Of a stretch of DNA of 64,000 nucleotides, positions 36,026 to 45,454 are shown piece by piece (within the stretch, counting starts at the first letter, position 1; each line of letters begins with the position of its first letter). Under the pieces are notes generated by a model, which saw only the letters and a program-made list of their open reading frames with translations, was not told the origin of the DNA and did not search any database. Source of the stretch: Nostoc sp. NMS9 (GTDB lineage Bacteria; Cyanobacteriota; Cyanobacteriia; Cyanobacteriales; Nostocaceae); assembly GCF_017114995.1 (NCBI RefSeq), contig NZ_JABXKL010000066.1:62001-126000 (forward strand), given 5' to 3'. The position numbers and the translations under genes were made by a program.

Positions 36026-37695
36026 ACTGTCACCCCTATTTTGGATTTTGGACTTTGGTTACGCTCAGTCGAACGATTTTCGATTTTGGATTGGGAAATA
36101 TCTTCTGCATTCAATAGCGGCTGACTCTTCACCCAGACTCGATCTAATCCGCCACTTATCAGGTGATGTTGCTGGTTAGCATCAAGTTCTGGATAGTCTT
36201 GATGTTTGTGCATCCCACGAGTTTCTTTACGTTCAATGGCACTGCTGTACATCCATCGTGCTGTAGCTACCATCGCCACAGCTTCTCGCGCCCTGGGAAG
36301 CTCTTTCTCTGATGTTACCTGGCTACTGCGGAGTTCTTGCCAAAGATGATTTAGCTTACTTAAAGACTCGGTTAAGCCTTGTTCTGTACGGAAATAGTTC
36401 TTTTCATAGGGGAATACTTCAGCTTGGACTGCCTGAATAACTTCATCAGTTGCCAAGGTTTTAGAGCGATCGCTCCCACTTTGTAATCCTACCTCTCCAA
36501 CACCCTTAACTTGTCGTTGAGTTTTATTTTCCCCCAAACTGCGGCTATATTCAGCAGCCGATTTCCCTGACCAATAGCCAGAAGATATTGCCCAAGCAGC
36601 ATTATGGCTACCACCACCAGTAAATCCGCCACAAATCAGTTCCCGTGTAGCGGCATCTCCAGCCGCGTAGAGTCCTCTTACAGAACTGCTACAACTCTCA
36701 TCGACAATCCGAATTCCTCCAGTCCCGCGCACAGTTCCCTCTAAACGCAGAGTCACAGGAAAACGTTGAGTAAATGGATCAATGCCTGCCCGGTCAAAGG
36801 GTAAAAAGAAGTTGGGCTGTGCTAAACGCATAGATACCCGCATCGATTCCGCCGCTTTGTCTATGATGGCGTAAACTGGCTGTTGCAGCAATGTCTGAGC
36901 TATTACTGAACGTCTATGAGAACTTGCCCCCGGAATCACAGTACCGTCTTCGTAGGTAAAAGTTGCCCAATTATAAAACAGGGTTTTGGTGACTGAAGAA
37001 AAGGCGGGAGAGATGCCATAAGCATTGGAAAATTCCATACCCGACATCTCGGCACCTGCTTCTGCCGCCATCAGATAACCATCCCCTGTCAGGACGTTAC
37101 ATCCTAACGCTTTACTGAGAAATGCACAGCCACCTGTTGCGATAATTGTGGACTGCGATCGCACTATCCATTTCTCACCAGTCTGACGGTTCACACCTGT
37201 TGCACCACCAACAGCACCATCGTCATCTACCAGTAGTTCTAAGGCGGGGCTGTTGTCTAAAATCTTGACTCCAGCGCGTTGAATTTGCCGCCGCATCAGC
37301 CGCATATACTCCGGCCCTTGCAGCGATCGCCGATAGGGTTTACCTTCATCGTCGGTAGGGAAGGGATAACCCCACTCTGCTAACTGATTGACGTTTATAT
37401 AAGTCTGATTCAGTACCCGATCCATCCAGTTGCGATCGGCTAAAAACCCACCCAACGATTCCCGACTCGCCTTCGCTGTTTCCCGTGCTTCTGGATGTGG
37501 TGGCACATACCACACACCATTACCAGATGCAGCAGCGCATCCAGTGGTACCACAGTATCCTTTGTCTACCAGGACAACTCTAGCTCCACTTGATGCAGCA
37601 CTCCATGCCGCCCAAGTTCCAGCTGGCCCACCTCCAATCACAAGCACATCTGCTTCTAAGTCGAGTTCAAAATCGTTTGTTAACGTCTTCAGCAT
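36022..37695 (-). CDS. FAD-dependent flavoprotein of the AprA/fumarate reductase family
   Basis: A 557-residue flavoprotein. The N-terminus has the dinucleotide-binding motif VLVIGGGPAGTWAA, then GYCGTTGCAAASGNG and, near the middle, ATGGCAFLSKALGCN and GTGGIRIVDE; the FAD C-terminal motif GLYAAGDAA is present. It belongs to the succinate dehydrogenase/fumarate reductase/APS reductase superfamily. Pairing with a two-cluster ferredoxin and a sulfonate-binding protein in one operon suggests a sulfur-related reductase or oxidase; the exact substrate is unproven. Two copies of a 26-bp motif also found at ssuD lie upstream (37828-37853 and 38013-38038). Confidence 0.88.
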   Translation of the reverse strand: MLKTLTNDFELDLEADVLVIGGGPAGTWAAWSAASSGARVVLVDKGYCGTTGCAAASGNGVWYVPPHPEARETAKASRESLGGFLADRNWMDRVLNQTYINVNQLAEWGYPFPTDDEGKPYRRSLQGPEYMRLMRRQIQRAGVKILDNSPALELLVDDDGAVGGATGVNRQTGEKWIVRSQSTIIATGGCAFLSKALGCNVLTGDGYLMAAEAGAEMSGMEFSNAYGISPAFSSVTKTLFYNWATFTYEDGTVIPGASSHRRSVIAQTLLQQPVYAIIDKAAESMRVSMRLAQPNFFLPFDRAGIDPFTQRFPVTLRLEGTVRGTGGIRIVDESCSSSVRGLYAAGDAATRELICGGFTGGGSHNAAWAISSGYWSGKSAAEYSRSLGENKTQRQVKGVGEVGLQSGSDRSKTLATDEVIQAVQAEVFPYEKNYFRTEQGLTESLSKLNHLWQELRSSQVTSEKELPRAREAVAMVATARWMYSSAIERKETRGMHKHQDYPELDANQQHHLISGGLDRVWVKSQPLLNAEDISQSKIENRSTERNQSPKSKIGVTV

Positions 37696-37819
37696 CTACC
37701 ATTTCCCCCCCCATCTATAAAGTCTTAAGCATCAAGTCTTCACCCCATCCATGCGGCAAAATAAATATTTAAAAATCTAGAAATTGTGACCCCTTAATAC
37801 AGGTTCTCACTAGATTGCC

Positions 37820-37853
37820 ATTATAAATACTTTAAGCCGATCGGTAAACCGTA
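37820..37853 (-). promoter_or_regulatory. Promoter with 26-bp sulfonate-type motif (flavoprotein operon, proximal)
   Basis: Read on the minus strand, the motif (37828-37853) starts TACGGT, has CGATCG at positions 11-16 and ends AGTA; 17 of its 26 positions match the ssuD site. A TATAAT box (37820-37825) follows two bases later, so the motif covers the -35 region as expected for an activator. The flavoprotein start is about 125 bp downstream. Confidence 0.55.
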
Positions 37854-38012
37854 GTTTGCAATATAACAAAGCTTTTCACAGTTTTCGACAAAAAGCAAGC
37901 ATTTTACCAAACTAATTTAAATGTAAATTTTTGTAAAATTAACGCAGTTATTTTTCTTAATAACTTGCTTTTTACCGTCTTTTGTGTAACTGTCCAATTT
38001 TTGTTCATAAAA

Positions 38013-38038
38013 TACTTAATTTCGATAAGTTTGCCGTA
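38013..38038 (-). promoter_or_regulatory. 26-bp sulfonate-type motif (flavoprotein operon, distal)
   Basis: On the minus strand it begins TACGG, has ATCGA in the middle at the same offset and ends AAGTA, with 16 of 26 positions matching the ssuD site. It lies 185 bp upstream of the proximal copy, so may be an auxiliary site or the promoter of a longer transcript. Confidence 0.4.
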
Positions 38039-38118
38039 GTTAAATAAATTTTTTTAACCGATTTTGTCTGGATAGTAGAGACGCAAAATTGGATTGGGCT
38101 TTGTTTTGCGGCGCTAAC

Positions 38119-38217
38119 GTGAGGCAGGAGGCAGGAATTATGAAATCTTTGTGCTGCAACACTTTTAGGTTTTTATTTTCTTTTCCTCCTGCCTCCTGCC
38201 TTATCTTCGTGCCATTC
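38119..38217. repeat. GCAGGAGGCAGG inverted-repeat element, copy 1
   Basis: Arms GGCAGGAGGCAGGA and the complementary TCCTGCCTCCTGCC flank about 46 nt. The right flank (CTTCGTGCCATTCGG) is shared with the element at 49707-49855. It abuts the stop codon of the porin gene and may serve as its terminator. Confidence 0.7.
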
Positions 38218-38219
38218 GG

Positions 38220-40034
38220 TTAAAACCTAAAGACAGTACGAACCCAAGCAAATAAACTATCAGGATTGCTGGCATCCGAATCAGGTGCAGTAATCCAGAT
38301 CAAACCTGGCGTAACCTCAATATGATCTCCGATTTTATATTGGTAGAATGCCTCAACGTGCAGAGAAAGATCTCTGTCCGCTTGTCCTAGCCCTTTTCCC
38401 AAATTTACATTATTACTAAGGCTGATGAGTTTTGGCTCCATACCAACTAAAACCCCCCCTAAAGCACCTTCACTAAAAAGATCCGGGAATGCCAGTCCTA
38501 CGGCCCAATCCATAGCTTCAGCATCTCCGCGTCCTAAATAACGGTGTACCCCATAACTTACCCAGGCATTGATTGCCAACTTGGGACTAACTTGATAGAA
38601 CGCCTGTAGGCCATAAAGGTTGCCTAGAGTTGCTACTCCAGGCACGGTGCTGTTTACCAAGTTACTCCCGACTGCTGGGCCGAAATTTGTTCCACTAAAA
38701 CCTATGGTATTTGGTGGGCTATAGGTATTGACGTAAGTTGCAGCCACCCGAAAATTCCTATTACCGGAGTAGTATATTATCTGTGCTAAAGCTAAATATC
38801 TGCCTGTAAATAAGCCATTATTAGGTGTGGGATTACCACCGTTTGGTGCGCTGTACGCTATCCCGACTTGAACCTGTTTGCCTAATCCCTGGAGTATGGC
38901 AATTCCGGGGCCGCTATCTCCATAGTTATAGACCAAAGACCGCCGTGAAAATCGTGAAATCCCATTAGCACCAGTCACAGAAGACGATTCAAAATATGGG
39001 TTAACCGGACCAGAAAGACCTATCTCACTAGCTCCGTCAGACAAGGGATAAATGTTGACTTGGGTATTTGGAAAAGGTAGAAACCGATAGCGAACACCAC
39101 TGAGAATAATAGTATTGCGTGGAAAAGTAATACTGGAGTTATCAGCAGTTCTCCCTTCATAAGTTCCCAATAATCCAGCTCTTGTTTGTCCCAATGATTC
39201 AAGATTTCCACCTCCTATTGTTATACCTAGTGAATCTTTACCGTTAAAACTGGTGTTTAACCGTAAAGAAGTTACGCCTTGAAGTGTGGGATTGTGAGGT
39301 GCTGGTGTCTTGGTGAAGACATTATTACCCGCTATAAGATCGCCAAGGACAATCTGAGAGCGACCTATAAGTTTGGTTGTGGTCGCAAACTGAGTTGATT
39401 CTAACTTCGCATTTCGTACTTCTAAGCTATCTAAGCGTCCCCGAAGTTGAGCGAGTTCTGGAGAAAATTGTTCTTGTAGTTTTTTGATGGTATCCAAGTC
39501 TTCGCGTTTGACTAAATCCGTTGTCGAAGTCGCTATTAGTTCATTGAGGCGATCTAAAGCTGCATTCAACCCAGCTGCAAATTCATAGCGCGTTAGGGAG
39601 CGATCGCCTTTAAATGTAGCATCTGTATATCCTGCAATTACACCGTAGCGCTCAACTAGAGACTGTAATGCTTGGAATGCCCAATCTGTCGGCTTAATAT
39701 CTGATAGTTGCGAGACGGATGTCACTTGTCCGGCTGCATTATTTGGAGCTTTTTTGTTAGTTGGCGGTGCAACTTGCAACAATTGCGAGACAGGTGTCAC
39801 TCGATCTCGGAGATCGTTTGGAGCTTTTTTAAGAGTGGCTGGTGGAATTGAAGTGTCTACTGTTTGATTGACAACTGCTTCTGGAGCTTTGTTCTCTTCT
39901 ACTTCAGTCGTAGATACATCAGATTTAGGTAGTTCAGCCTGACTTTTGGCTGGATGAAAAACCAGGATAGCTAGAATATCTAGCAACAAAAGCAGGAACA
40001 CTATGGATCTATAATTCCAGCAAAATTTCGACAT
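38220..40034 (-). CDS. Iron-uptake-type porin, OprB family with SLH domain
   Basis: A 604-residue outer-membrane protein. It starts with an N-terminal hydrophobic signal (VFLLLLLDILAILVF, cleavage near KSQAE), followed by an SLH domain at about 105-170 (SQLSDIKPTDWAFQALQSLV and GDRSLTRYEFAAGLNAALDRL), a coiled-coil segment, and an OprB-type beta-barrel (about 215-604) ending FAWVRTVFRF with the expected terminal phenylalanine. AGGAG precedes the ATG. Many cyanobacterial relatives are annotated iron-uptake porins, but here a gate for organosulfur compounds is plausible because of the island context and an upstream motif at 40532-40557 shared with ssuD. Confidence 0.9.
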   Translation of the reverse strand: MSKFCWNYRSIVFLLLLLDILAILVFHPAKSQAELPKSDVSTTEVEENKAPEAVVNQTVDTSIPPATLKKAPNDLRDRVTPVSQLLQVAPPTNKKAPNNAAGQVTSVSQLSDIKPTDWAFQALQSLVERYGVIAGYTDATFKGDRSLTRYEFAAGLNAALDRLNELIATSTTDLVKREDLDTIKKLQEQFSPELAQLRGRLDSLEVRNAKLESTQFATTTKLIGRSQIVLGDLIAGNNVFTKTPAPHNPTLQGVTSLRLNTSFNGKDSLGITIGGGNLESLGQTRAGLLGTYEGRTADNSSITFPRNTIILSGVRYRFLPFPNTQVNIYPLSDGASEIGLSGPVNPYFESSSVTGANGISRFSRRSLVYNYGDSGPGIAILQGLGKQVQVGIAYSAPNGGNPTPNNGLFTGRYLALAQIIYYSGNRNFRVAATYVNTYSPPNTIGFSGTNFGPAVGSNLVNSTVPGVATLGNLYGLQAFYQVSPKLAINAWVSYGVHRYLGRGDAEAMDWAVGLAFPDLFSEGALGGVLVGMEPKLISLSNNVNLGKGLGQADRDLSLHVEAFYQYKIGDHIEVTPGLIWITAPDSDASNPDSLFAWVRTVFRF

Positions 40035-40531
40035 GACTCCTTAACTCCTCAACCTTAAAGATGAATAAATTAGTCCTTGATTGGACAGGAAAACCAAGAT
40101 AAATCATTGTTCTAATGTTTCTAGCAAACGATTAGAACATAGATTCACCAAAGCTTTAGCTGCTGAAAAAAGCACAAAATTCTGATAAATATCGAAACCA
40201 GTACTAAGTAGTTGAATGTACAATCCAAAATTTGCAGCAAACTAGCATTATGATGCTTAAAAGAATCCTAAAAACGTCTGGAATGAGACAATAACTGCCT
40301 TAGCAAAGACTTCTCTACTTTTAAGGGGAACTCAACCACACACTAGATGAACTGATACTTCTGAGGCATCCTAAAGTCCATTTTTTTAGTTATGCTGTAC
40401 AAAGTTCATCAATGGCTACTGACATTGATGAAAGCTTGATTTCGATTCAATTGATTATTTGCCAATTAACATTAGTTGAAAACACTATTTTGTAATCAGC
40501 TATATTTTGACAGCATCAATCATCATTTAAG

Positions 40532-40557
40532 TACGACAGTTCTATCGACTTACCGTA
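40532..40557 (-). promoter_or_regulatory. 26-bp sulfonate-type motif upstream of the porin
   Basis: On the minus strand it reads TACGGTAA, then TCGAT, and ends CGTA with the same 7-12-7 layout as the ssuD palindrome, matching it at 21 of 26 positions. The following TTAAAT could act as a -10 box. It lies about 500 bp upstream of the porin start, with no other gene between. Confidence 0.55.
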
Positions 40558-40780
40558 CATTGGTAGGATTATCTTTGCATAGAGCTTGGTACAATGCAAG
40601 ACCTAGTACTTTTTGATGAAGCGAAAATATGTCAAAATTCTTGGCTAAGTCAATTCCAGTAACTGCGTAGGCGTAGCCCGTCGTAGACATCGCCGGAAAT
40701 AGTCAGTCGGTAAAAACGAATAGACCTCTTGTACAAATCCAAAATTCGCCCACCCTGCGGGATCTTGCTACATCCCCCAA

Positions 40781-40847
40781 CCCCTTCTCCCAATTTTGGG
40801 AGAAGGGGAGTCAATTTCAAAGTCCCTCTCCCAAGCTTGGGAGAGGG
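40781..40847. repeat. Two adjacent palindromes after the glycosyltransferase gene
   Basis: The first palindrome (40781-40808) has 13-bp arms CCCCTTCTCCCAA and its complement; the second (40824-40847) is a perfect 24-bp palindrome with arms CCCTCTCCCAAG. The second ends three bases before the glycosyltransferase stop on the minus strand, so the pair probably terminates that transcript. Confidence 0.75.
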
Positions 40848-40849
40848 AT

Positions 40850-41857
40850 TTAGGGTGAGGGCTTTTTAGGATCTTCTAAATTATCTAGTTTGTCGGAATT
40901 GCTCGTTGAGTTAGAGGATTTGTGATAAAAACCACCTACCTCTGCCAAAGTATAGAGGGGCCTGGCTTTAACTTCTTCGTAGATGCGCCCTATATATTCG
41001 CCTAAGATGCCAACACTGACTAACTGCACAGATCCGAGAAAGAAAATTGCCATCAAAATAATCGTAAACCCGGTTAAAGGCGAATGTGGGACAAAAAGAC
41101 GCCAATACAAGACTAATAAAGCCATGAAGATGGCCGCGGCCGCCGCTACTAAGCCTAAGTAAGTTGATAACCGCAGTGGCACTATTGAAAAGGATACTAG
41201 ACCATTGATAGCAAGGGCTAAGGATTTACTAAAAGTGTATTTAACTTCCCCAGCAAAGCGGGGGTTGCGCTCGAACCGAATTGCTGTTTGCTGAAAGCCA
41301 ACCCAAGAACGCAAACCACGAATATAGCGGGTACGTTCTGGCATAGAATTGAGAATATCTACGATCTGCCGATCCATTAAACAAAAATCACCAGTATCAG
41401 TAGGAATCTCTACATCTGCCAGTTTCTTAAGGATGCGATAAAAGAAATAGGCAGTAAAACGCTTAAACCATCCTTCTTTAAGGCGTTGAGTGCGTTGAGC
41501 GTAGACTACCTGATAGCCCTGTCGCCATTTTTCAACCATGTCAGGAATTAGTTCTGGTGGATCTTGTAGATCGGCATCAAGGATGACGATAACTTGACCT
41601 CGAACAAAATTGAGACCAGCTGTAACTGCAATTTGATGACCAAAGTTACGAGCAAAACTCAGATAGCAGATGCGTGGGTCTTTTTGATGAAGGTCTCGCA
41701 GTAATTGTAGGGAGCGATCGCGGCTACCATCATTGATTAAAATTAATTCGACAAGCCCATCCATCCGATTCATTACTGCACTCAGTCTGCGGTATAGTTC
41801 TGGAATAATTTCTTCTTCGTTATAAATTGGAACAATGAATGAATACTTTGGTAGCAT
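40850..41857 (-). CDS. GT2-family glycosyltransferase, membrane-anchored
   Basis: A 335-residue glycosyltransferase of the DPM1/GtrB type. The GT-A domain (about 5-230) has [16 protein letters not shown], the nucleotide-sugar-binding [10 protein letters not shown] and [10 protein letters not shown]. Two hydrophobic helices (about 235-290) anchor it in the membrane. The enzyme transfers a sugar from a nucleotide donor to polyprenyl phosphate or a lipid at the cytoplasmic face. The last residues (DPKKPSP) are encoded by a sequence that merges into the palindromic repeat. The gene seems unrelated to the sulfur genes around it. Confidence 0.9.
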   Translation of the reverse strand: MLPKYSFIVPIYNEEEIIPELYRRLSAVMNRMDGLVELILINDGSRDRSLQLLRDLHQKDPRICYLSFARNFGHQIAVTAGLNFVRGQVIVILDADLQDPPELIPDMVEKWRQGYQVVYAQRTQRLKEGWFKRFTAYFFYRILKKLADVEIPTDTGDFCLMDRQIVDILNSMPERTRYIRGLRSWVGFQQTAIRFERNPRFAGEVKYTFSKSLALAINGLVSFSIVPLRLSTYLGLVAAAAAIFMALLVLYWRLFVPHSPLTGFTIILMAIFFLGSVQLVSVGILGEYIGRIYEEVKARPLYTLAEVGGFYHKSSNSTSNSDKLDNLEDPKKPSP

Positions 41858-41964
41858 CTAGAAGTATGGTTTAATTTTTGAACAGCCAAGCTAACAGACT
41901 GCTTGCGATCGTAAAGGTTTGCTTCACAGTATACCTAGCAAGACTCAAGTCTCATTCCCATAAT

Positions 41965-42705
41965 TTATTTATTCTTCGGATTTATCTTATCTGAAGAGTC
42001 TGATTCTTTAAGCCTTTCTACAGCTTTTTTGGGAAAAGTCCGACGATGGCGATACCAAGTAGACCCTGCTACCAGCGTTCCAGTTAAGCCTAAGGCGAGT
42101 ACTAGAGGCAAAAAATCGCCTGTATTGACTGCCTTTAGACCAGAACTACCCAGTAATACAAAAGGTAAGACACTAGGAACAGTACCAAGTGTTGTACCGA
42201 AAACATAATCTTTAAAACTGATCGAAGTCAGTCCCGCAACAAAGTTGACCAAACCATAGGGCATGATCGGTACTAATCGGATGGCAAACATATAAAAAAG
42301 CCCTCCACGTCGTACCTCAGCATCCATAGCTTGCCAGCGTCCTGCTAATCGTTTTGCAACGGTTTGGCGTCCAATAGTCCGAGTAAAAACAAAGGCAATT
42401 ATTGCTGCAATCACTGCTGCCACACTAGTCCAGACAGTACCCAGCCAAGGGCCAAAAATTGCACCTCCAGTCAAATTAAGTACCGTTGAGGGCAAAACTA
42501 ACATCGTTGCCACAACGTACAAAGTAATATAAATAACAGGTGCCCAGATACCAGAAGATTTCAGCAAAGCTTGGATTTGTGCTGGTTCAATGCCGCCAAG
42601 AAGATATACTGCTATACCAGTTGCAATGATGCAACTCAGTGTGAGTAGCAAGATACCAGCTTTCAAATTCCACACCAGAATACTCCTACTTTTTTTGTAA
42701 CCCAA
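41965..42705 (-). CDS. TVP38/TMEM64-family (DedA-like) membrane protein
   Basis: A 246-residue integral membrane protein with about six hydrophobic segments, including LLLTLSCIIATGIAVYLL and the SNARE-associated domain (LPSTVLNLTGGAIFGPWLGT, FKDYVFGTTLGTVPSVLPFVLLG). The start appears to be a TTG at 42705, since the ATG at 42710 is out of frame, with AAGAAAG a few bases upstream. Members of the family influence membrane lipid homeostasis. It lies 107 bp upstream of the glycosyltransferase, with which it may be co-transcribed. Confidence 0.85.
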   Translation of the reverse strand: MGYKKSRSILVWNLKAGILLLTLSCIIATGIAVYLLGGIEPAQIQALLKSSGIWAPVIYITLYVVATMLVLPSTVLNLTGGAIFGPWLGTVWTSVAAVIAAIIAFVFTRTIGRQTVAKRLAGRWQAMDAEVRRGGLFYMFAIRLVPIMPYGLVNFVAGLTSISFKDYVFGTTLGTVPSVLPFVLLGSSGLKAVNTGDFLPLVLALGLTGTLVAGSTWYRHRRTFPKKAVERLKESDSSDKINPKNK

Positions 42706-42760
42706 CCCATCTTTCTTAAACTTCCCCTTTAATTAATTCTTGAAAACTTTGGTTCTGGAA

Positions 42761-42860
42761 ACTAGTACAGCATGGCGTAAATAAACATACCATTTCAAAT
42801 GGCACAAGAGCTTGGAATATAATTATGCGTGACTTTTGACTTCTGCCTTGCGGTACTAGT
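42761..42860. mobile_element. MITE-like element, copy A (100 bp)
   Basis: It begins ACTAGTACAGCATGGC and ends with GCCTTGCGGTACTAGT, which form imperfect 16-bp terminal inverted repeats. The reverse complement of the whole element recurs at 51458-51578 almost base for base, except that copy B has three extra CAAAAGT units. No transposase is encoded. Confidence 0.85.
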
Positions 42861-43206
42861 ACTCCGACACATTAATTTTGATAAATTCGTAGTGTTACCA
42901 CACTGCTGCTATGTATTAAAGGAGTCCAGTCATCAGCGATCATAACCTTTATCCAAACACAGACTTAGAAAGTGCAAGTTAGCAAGGTTTCTGTCGATGA
43001 AACCAGAAGTGAACACTTCAAAGTCGCAAAAATTTGGATAATTGACACAAAACTTGTATTCTTCACGACAGCCATTGTTGCAAAAAAAGTGTCATGATTA
43101 TCGGGATTGTGCGTGAGAACCTCAATTTTGTGGGCAGTTATTCTTTATGAATCGTTAATCTATACTGGCGTTTTAAATAATTTCCTGTAAAATGCTGACT
43201 ATAAAC

Positions 43207-43241
43207 TACGGTAATTCGATCGATCTACCGTATAGGTTATC
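43207..43241 (+). promoter_or_regulatory. ssuD operator/promoter with 26-bp palindrome
   Basis: The palindrome at 43207-43232 has arms TACGGTA and TACCGTA around a 12-nt core with CGATCG in its centre (22 of 26 positions self-complementary). TATAGGTTAT overlapping and following it can serve as a -10 region. ssuD starts only 31 bp downstream of the palindrome, so the leader is very short. Related sites lie at 40532, 37828 and 38013. Confidence 0.6.
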
Positions 43242-43262
43242 CTTGTACCCTGCCTGATACAA

Positions 43263-44411
43263 ATGCAAATTCTTTGGTTTATTCCTACTGGATCTCATGA
43301 CGGACGCTATTTAGGTACAGATATTGGTTCTCGTGTTGTCACACCTGATTATTTACAACAAATTGCCCAAGCTGTGGATAGTTTAGGCTACACGGGCGCA
43401 TTGTTACCTACAGGGAGTTCTTGTGAAGATGCTTGGATAACTGCTGCTGCTTTTATATCTGTCACCAAGCAGATGAAGTTTCTGGTGGCAATTCGTCCAG
43501 GAATTACTTCCCCAGGTGTTGCTGCACGGATGGCAGCAACATTTGACCGAATTTCTAAAGGAAGATTGTTAATTAATGTAGTTACAGGTGGAGATCCGGT
43601 GCAGCTGGCTGGGGATGGCTTGCATCTTAGTCATGACGATCGCTATGATTTAACCGATGAATTTCTCAGAGTTTGGCGGGGTATCGTCAGTGGGGAAACA
43701 GTCGATTTTAAAGGAAACTACCTGGATATTAAAGGTGGTAAGCTCTTATTTCCACCAGTTCAAAAACCCTATCCACCTTTGTGGTTTGGTGGCTCATCTG
43801 CTGCTGCCAAGCGGGTTGCTGCTAAACATATAGATGTTTACCTGACTTGGGGTGAACCTCCACAACAAGTTGCCCAAAAGATTGCCGAAGTTAGGAAATT
43901 GGCGGCTGAACAAGGTAGAACAGTCCGTTTTGGGATTCGCTTGCATGTAATTGTGCGAGAAACCGAGTCAGCTGCTTGGGATGCTGCCAATGAGCTAATT
44001 AAGTATGTCGATGAGGATGCGATCGCAAAAGCTCAGAAAGAGTTAGCTCATTCTGATTCTGAAGGACAGCGGCGCATGAGTCAACTACATAGTGGTAGCC
44101 GAGCAGCCTTAGAAATTAGCCCCAACCTGTGGACAGGAATTGGATTGGTGCGGGGTGGTGCTGGTACGGCCTTAGTTGGAGATCCTGACACCGTTGCCGC
44201 TAGGATGCTGGAATATCGCAATTTGGGCATAGAAACATTCGTTTTCTCTGGATATCCCCATTTAGAAGAAGCGTATCGCACTGCTGAATTATTATTTCCC
44301 CGCCTACCTTTGCAGAGCGAACCTGTACCTTTAACACCACCAGTTTTGAGTCCCATTGACGATGATTTCGCCAATGAAAAATTTGCGAAACAACTAACAA
44401 GTGCTTCATGA
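43263..44411 (+). CDS. ssuD: FMNH2-dependent alkanesulfonate monooxygenase
   Basis: A 382-residue bacterial luciferase-family monooxygenase, the length of E. coli SsuD. It splits alkanesulfonates into sulfite and aldehyde with FMNH2 and O2. The key residues of E. coli SsuD fall at identical positions: Cys54 in SSCEDAW, Arg226 and His228 in IRLHV, Arg297 in LVRGGA. The opening [17 protein letters not shown] and [18 protein letters not shown] are strongly family-like. It heads an operon ssuD-ssuC-ssuB; no ssuE flavin reductase is in the window, so FMNH2 must come from elsewhere. The 26-bp palindrome upstream probably controls it. There is no clear Shine-Dalgarno before the ATG. Confidence 0.96.
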   Translation: MQILWFIPTGSHDGRYLGTDIGSRVVTPDYLQQIAQAVDSLGYTGALLPTGSSCEDAWITAAAFISVTKQMKFLVAIRPGITSPGVAARMAATFDRISKGRLLINVVTGGDPVQLAGDGLHLSHDDRYDLTDEFLRVWRGIVSGETVDFKGNYLDIKGGKLLFPPVQKPYPPLWFGGSSAAAKRVAAKHIDVYLTWGEPPQQVAQKIAEVRKLAAEQGRTVRFGIRLHVIVRETESAAWDAANELIKYVDEDAIAKAQKELAHSDSEGQRRMSQLHSGSRAALEISPNLWTGIGLVRGGAGTALVGDPDTVAARMLEYRNLGIETFVFSGYPHLEEAYRTAELLFPRLPLQSEPVPLTPPVLSPIDDDFANEKFAKQLTSAS

Positions 44412-44509
44412 CCCAATAATTAGTAATTTGTAATTAAAGAGCAAATTACTAATTATGTTGGTGATGTTTCTAGATTCATCCTTTGGAACAATCTAAAATC
44501 CCAAATTCC

Positions 44510-45337
44510 ATGACTATTACCTTTAAAAGCACCAAAAACAAAAATAATATATCCCTGAGCGAGGTGTTAGACAACCCGCAAATCGAGAAAATAGTTCCTT
44601 GGATTGTGCCTGTTACCATATTAATTCTTTGGGAACTTGCTTCTAGAACTGGCCTACTTTCAACCAGGATTTTACCAGCACCTAGTGGTGTAATCGCTAC
44701 AGCTATTAAACTTGGCTCAACTGGAGAACTGTTCCAACATATAGGAATTAGTGCTGGGCGGGCGATATCTGGTTTTATAGTTGGTGGCAGTATTGGGTTC
44801 GGTTTAGGATTGCTCAATGGCTTTTCCCGTATCGCAGAAAAGTTATTGGATAGTTCCTTACAAATGCTCCGTACTATCCCTAATTTGGCATTAATTCCGC
44901 TAGTGATTCTCTGGTTTGGTATTGGCGATCAAGCTAGATTATTTCTAGTATCTATGGGGGTATTTTTTCCGATATATCTCAATACATTTCACGGTATCCG
45001 TAGTGTTGACCCTGGACTGATTGAAATGGGAAAAGTCTATGGATTAAAAACACCACAACTTCTGTGGCAAATAATTTTTCCAGGAGCTTTGTCTTCGATT
45101 CTCGTTGGTGTTCGTTTTTCGTTGGGGATTATGTGGCTGACACTAATTGTCGCAGAAACGATCGCAGCAGATTCTGGTCTTGGTTATATGGCAATGAATG
45201 CCCGTGAATTTATGCAAACCGATGTTGTGGTTTTGAGTATTTTAATCTATGCACTGCTGGGTAAATTAGCAGATGCTGTTGCTAGAGGGTTAGAAAAAAA
45301 ATTCTTGGCTTGGAACCCCAGTTATCAAAAGTCATAA
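44510..45337 (+). CDS. ssuC: Aliphatic sulfonate ABC transporter permease
   Basis: A 275-residue inner-membrane permease. A TTG at 44483 would add nine residues, but the ATG at 44510 is preferred. Six transmembrane segments are visible, from IVPVTILILWELASRTG to VVVLSILIYALLGKLADAV, and the cytoplasmic loop EMGKVYGLKTPQLLWQIIFPGALSSILVGVR is the EAA motif that docks the ATPase. It lies 98 bp downstream of ssuD. As the only permease in the island it is probably shared by several of the six binding proteins. Confidence 0.94.
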   Translation: MTITFKSTKNKNNISLSEVLDNPQIEKIVPWIVPVTILILWELASRTGLLSTRILPAPSGVIATAIKLGSTGELFQHIGISAGRAISGFIVGGSIGFGLGLLNGFSRIAEKLLDSSLQMLRTIPNLALIPLVILWFGIGDQARLFLVSMGVFFPIYLNTFHGIRSVDPGLIEMGKVYGLKTPQLLWQIIFPGALSSILVGVRFSLGIMWLTLIVAETIAADSGLGYMAMNAREFMQTDVVVLSILIYALLGKLADAVARGLEKKFLAWNPSYQKS

Positions 45338-45454
45338 ATGCTAAATTCGCCAGAATCAAGGGTTGAAAAATCTTGATTTTAAATGTGGTTTCCTTTCTTC
45401 AACGTCTCATCAAATAATTAAATTCCAATTGTTCTCGAAAAGGAGGTTTTGCAA

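Larger units (their letters stand above)
37696..38219. other. Regulatory spacer upstream of the flavoprotein operon
   Basis: About 520 bp, AT-rich, with two motif copies, a TATAAT-like -10 at 37820-37825 on the minus strand, and at 38119-38217 an inverted-repeat element that abuts the porin stop codon. No coding sequence is credible. Confidence 0.65.
40035..40849. other. Long spacer upstream of the porin
   Basis: About 815 bp between two minus-strand genes. It contains the motif at 40532-40557, a degraded GC-rich repeat near 40661-40692 (TAGGCGTAGCCCGTCG) and paired palindromes at 40781-40847 behind the glycosyltransferase gene. No ORF is credible. If the motif marks the porin promoter, its leader would be nearly 500 nt. 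Confidence 0.55.
42706..43262. other. Divergent spacer with a MITE and the ssuD promoter
   Basis: About 560 bp between the TVP38 and ssuD genes, which are transcribed away from each other. It holds the MITE-like element at 42761-42860 and the 26-bp palindrome plus -10 region at 43207-43241. The stretch 42861-43200 contains no feature I can identify. Confidence 0.6.
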
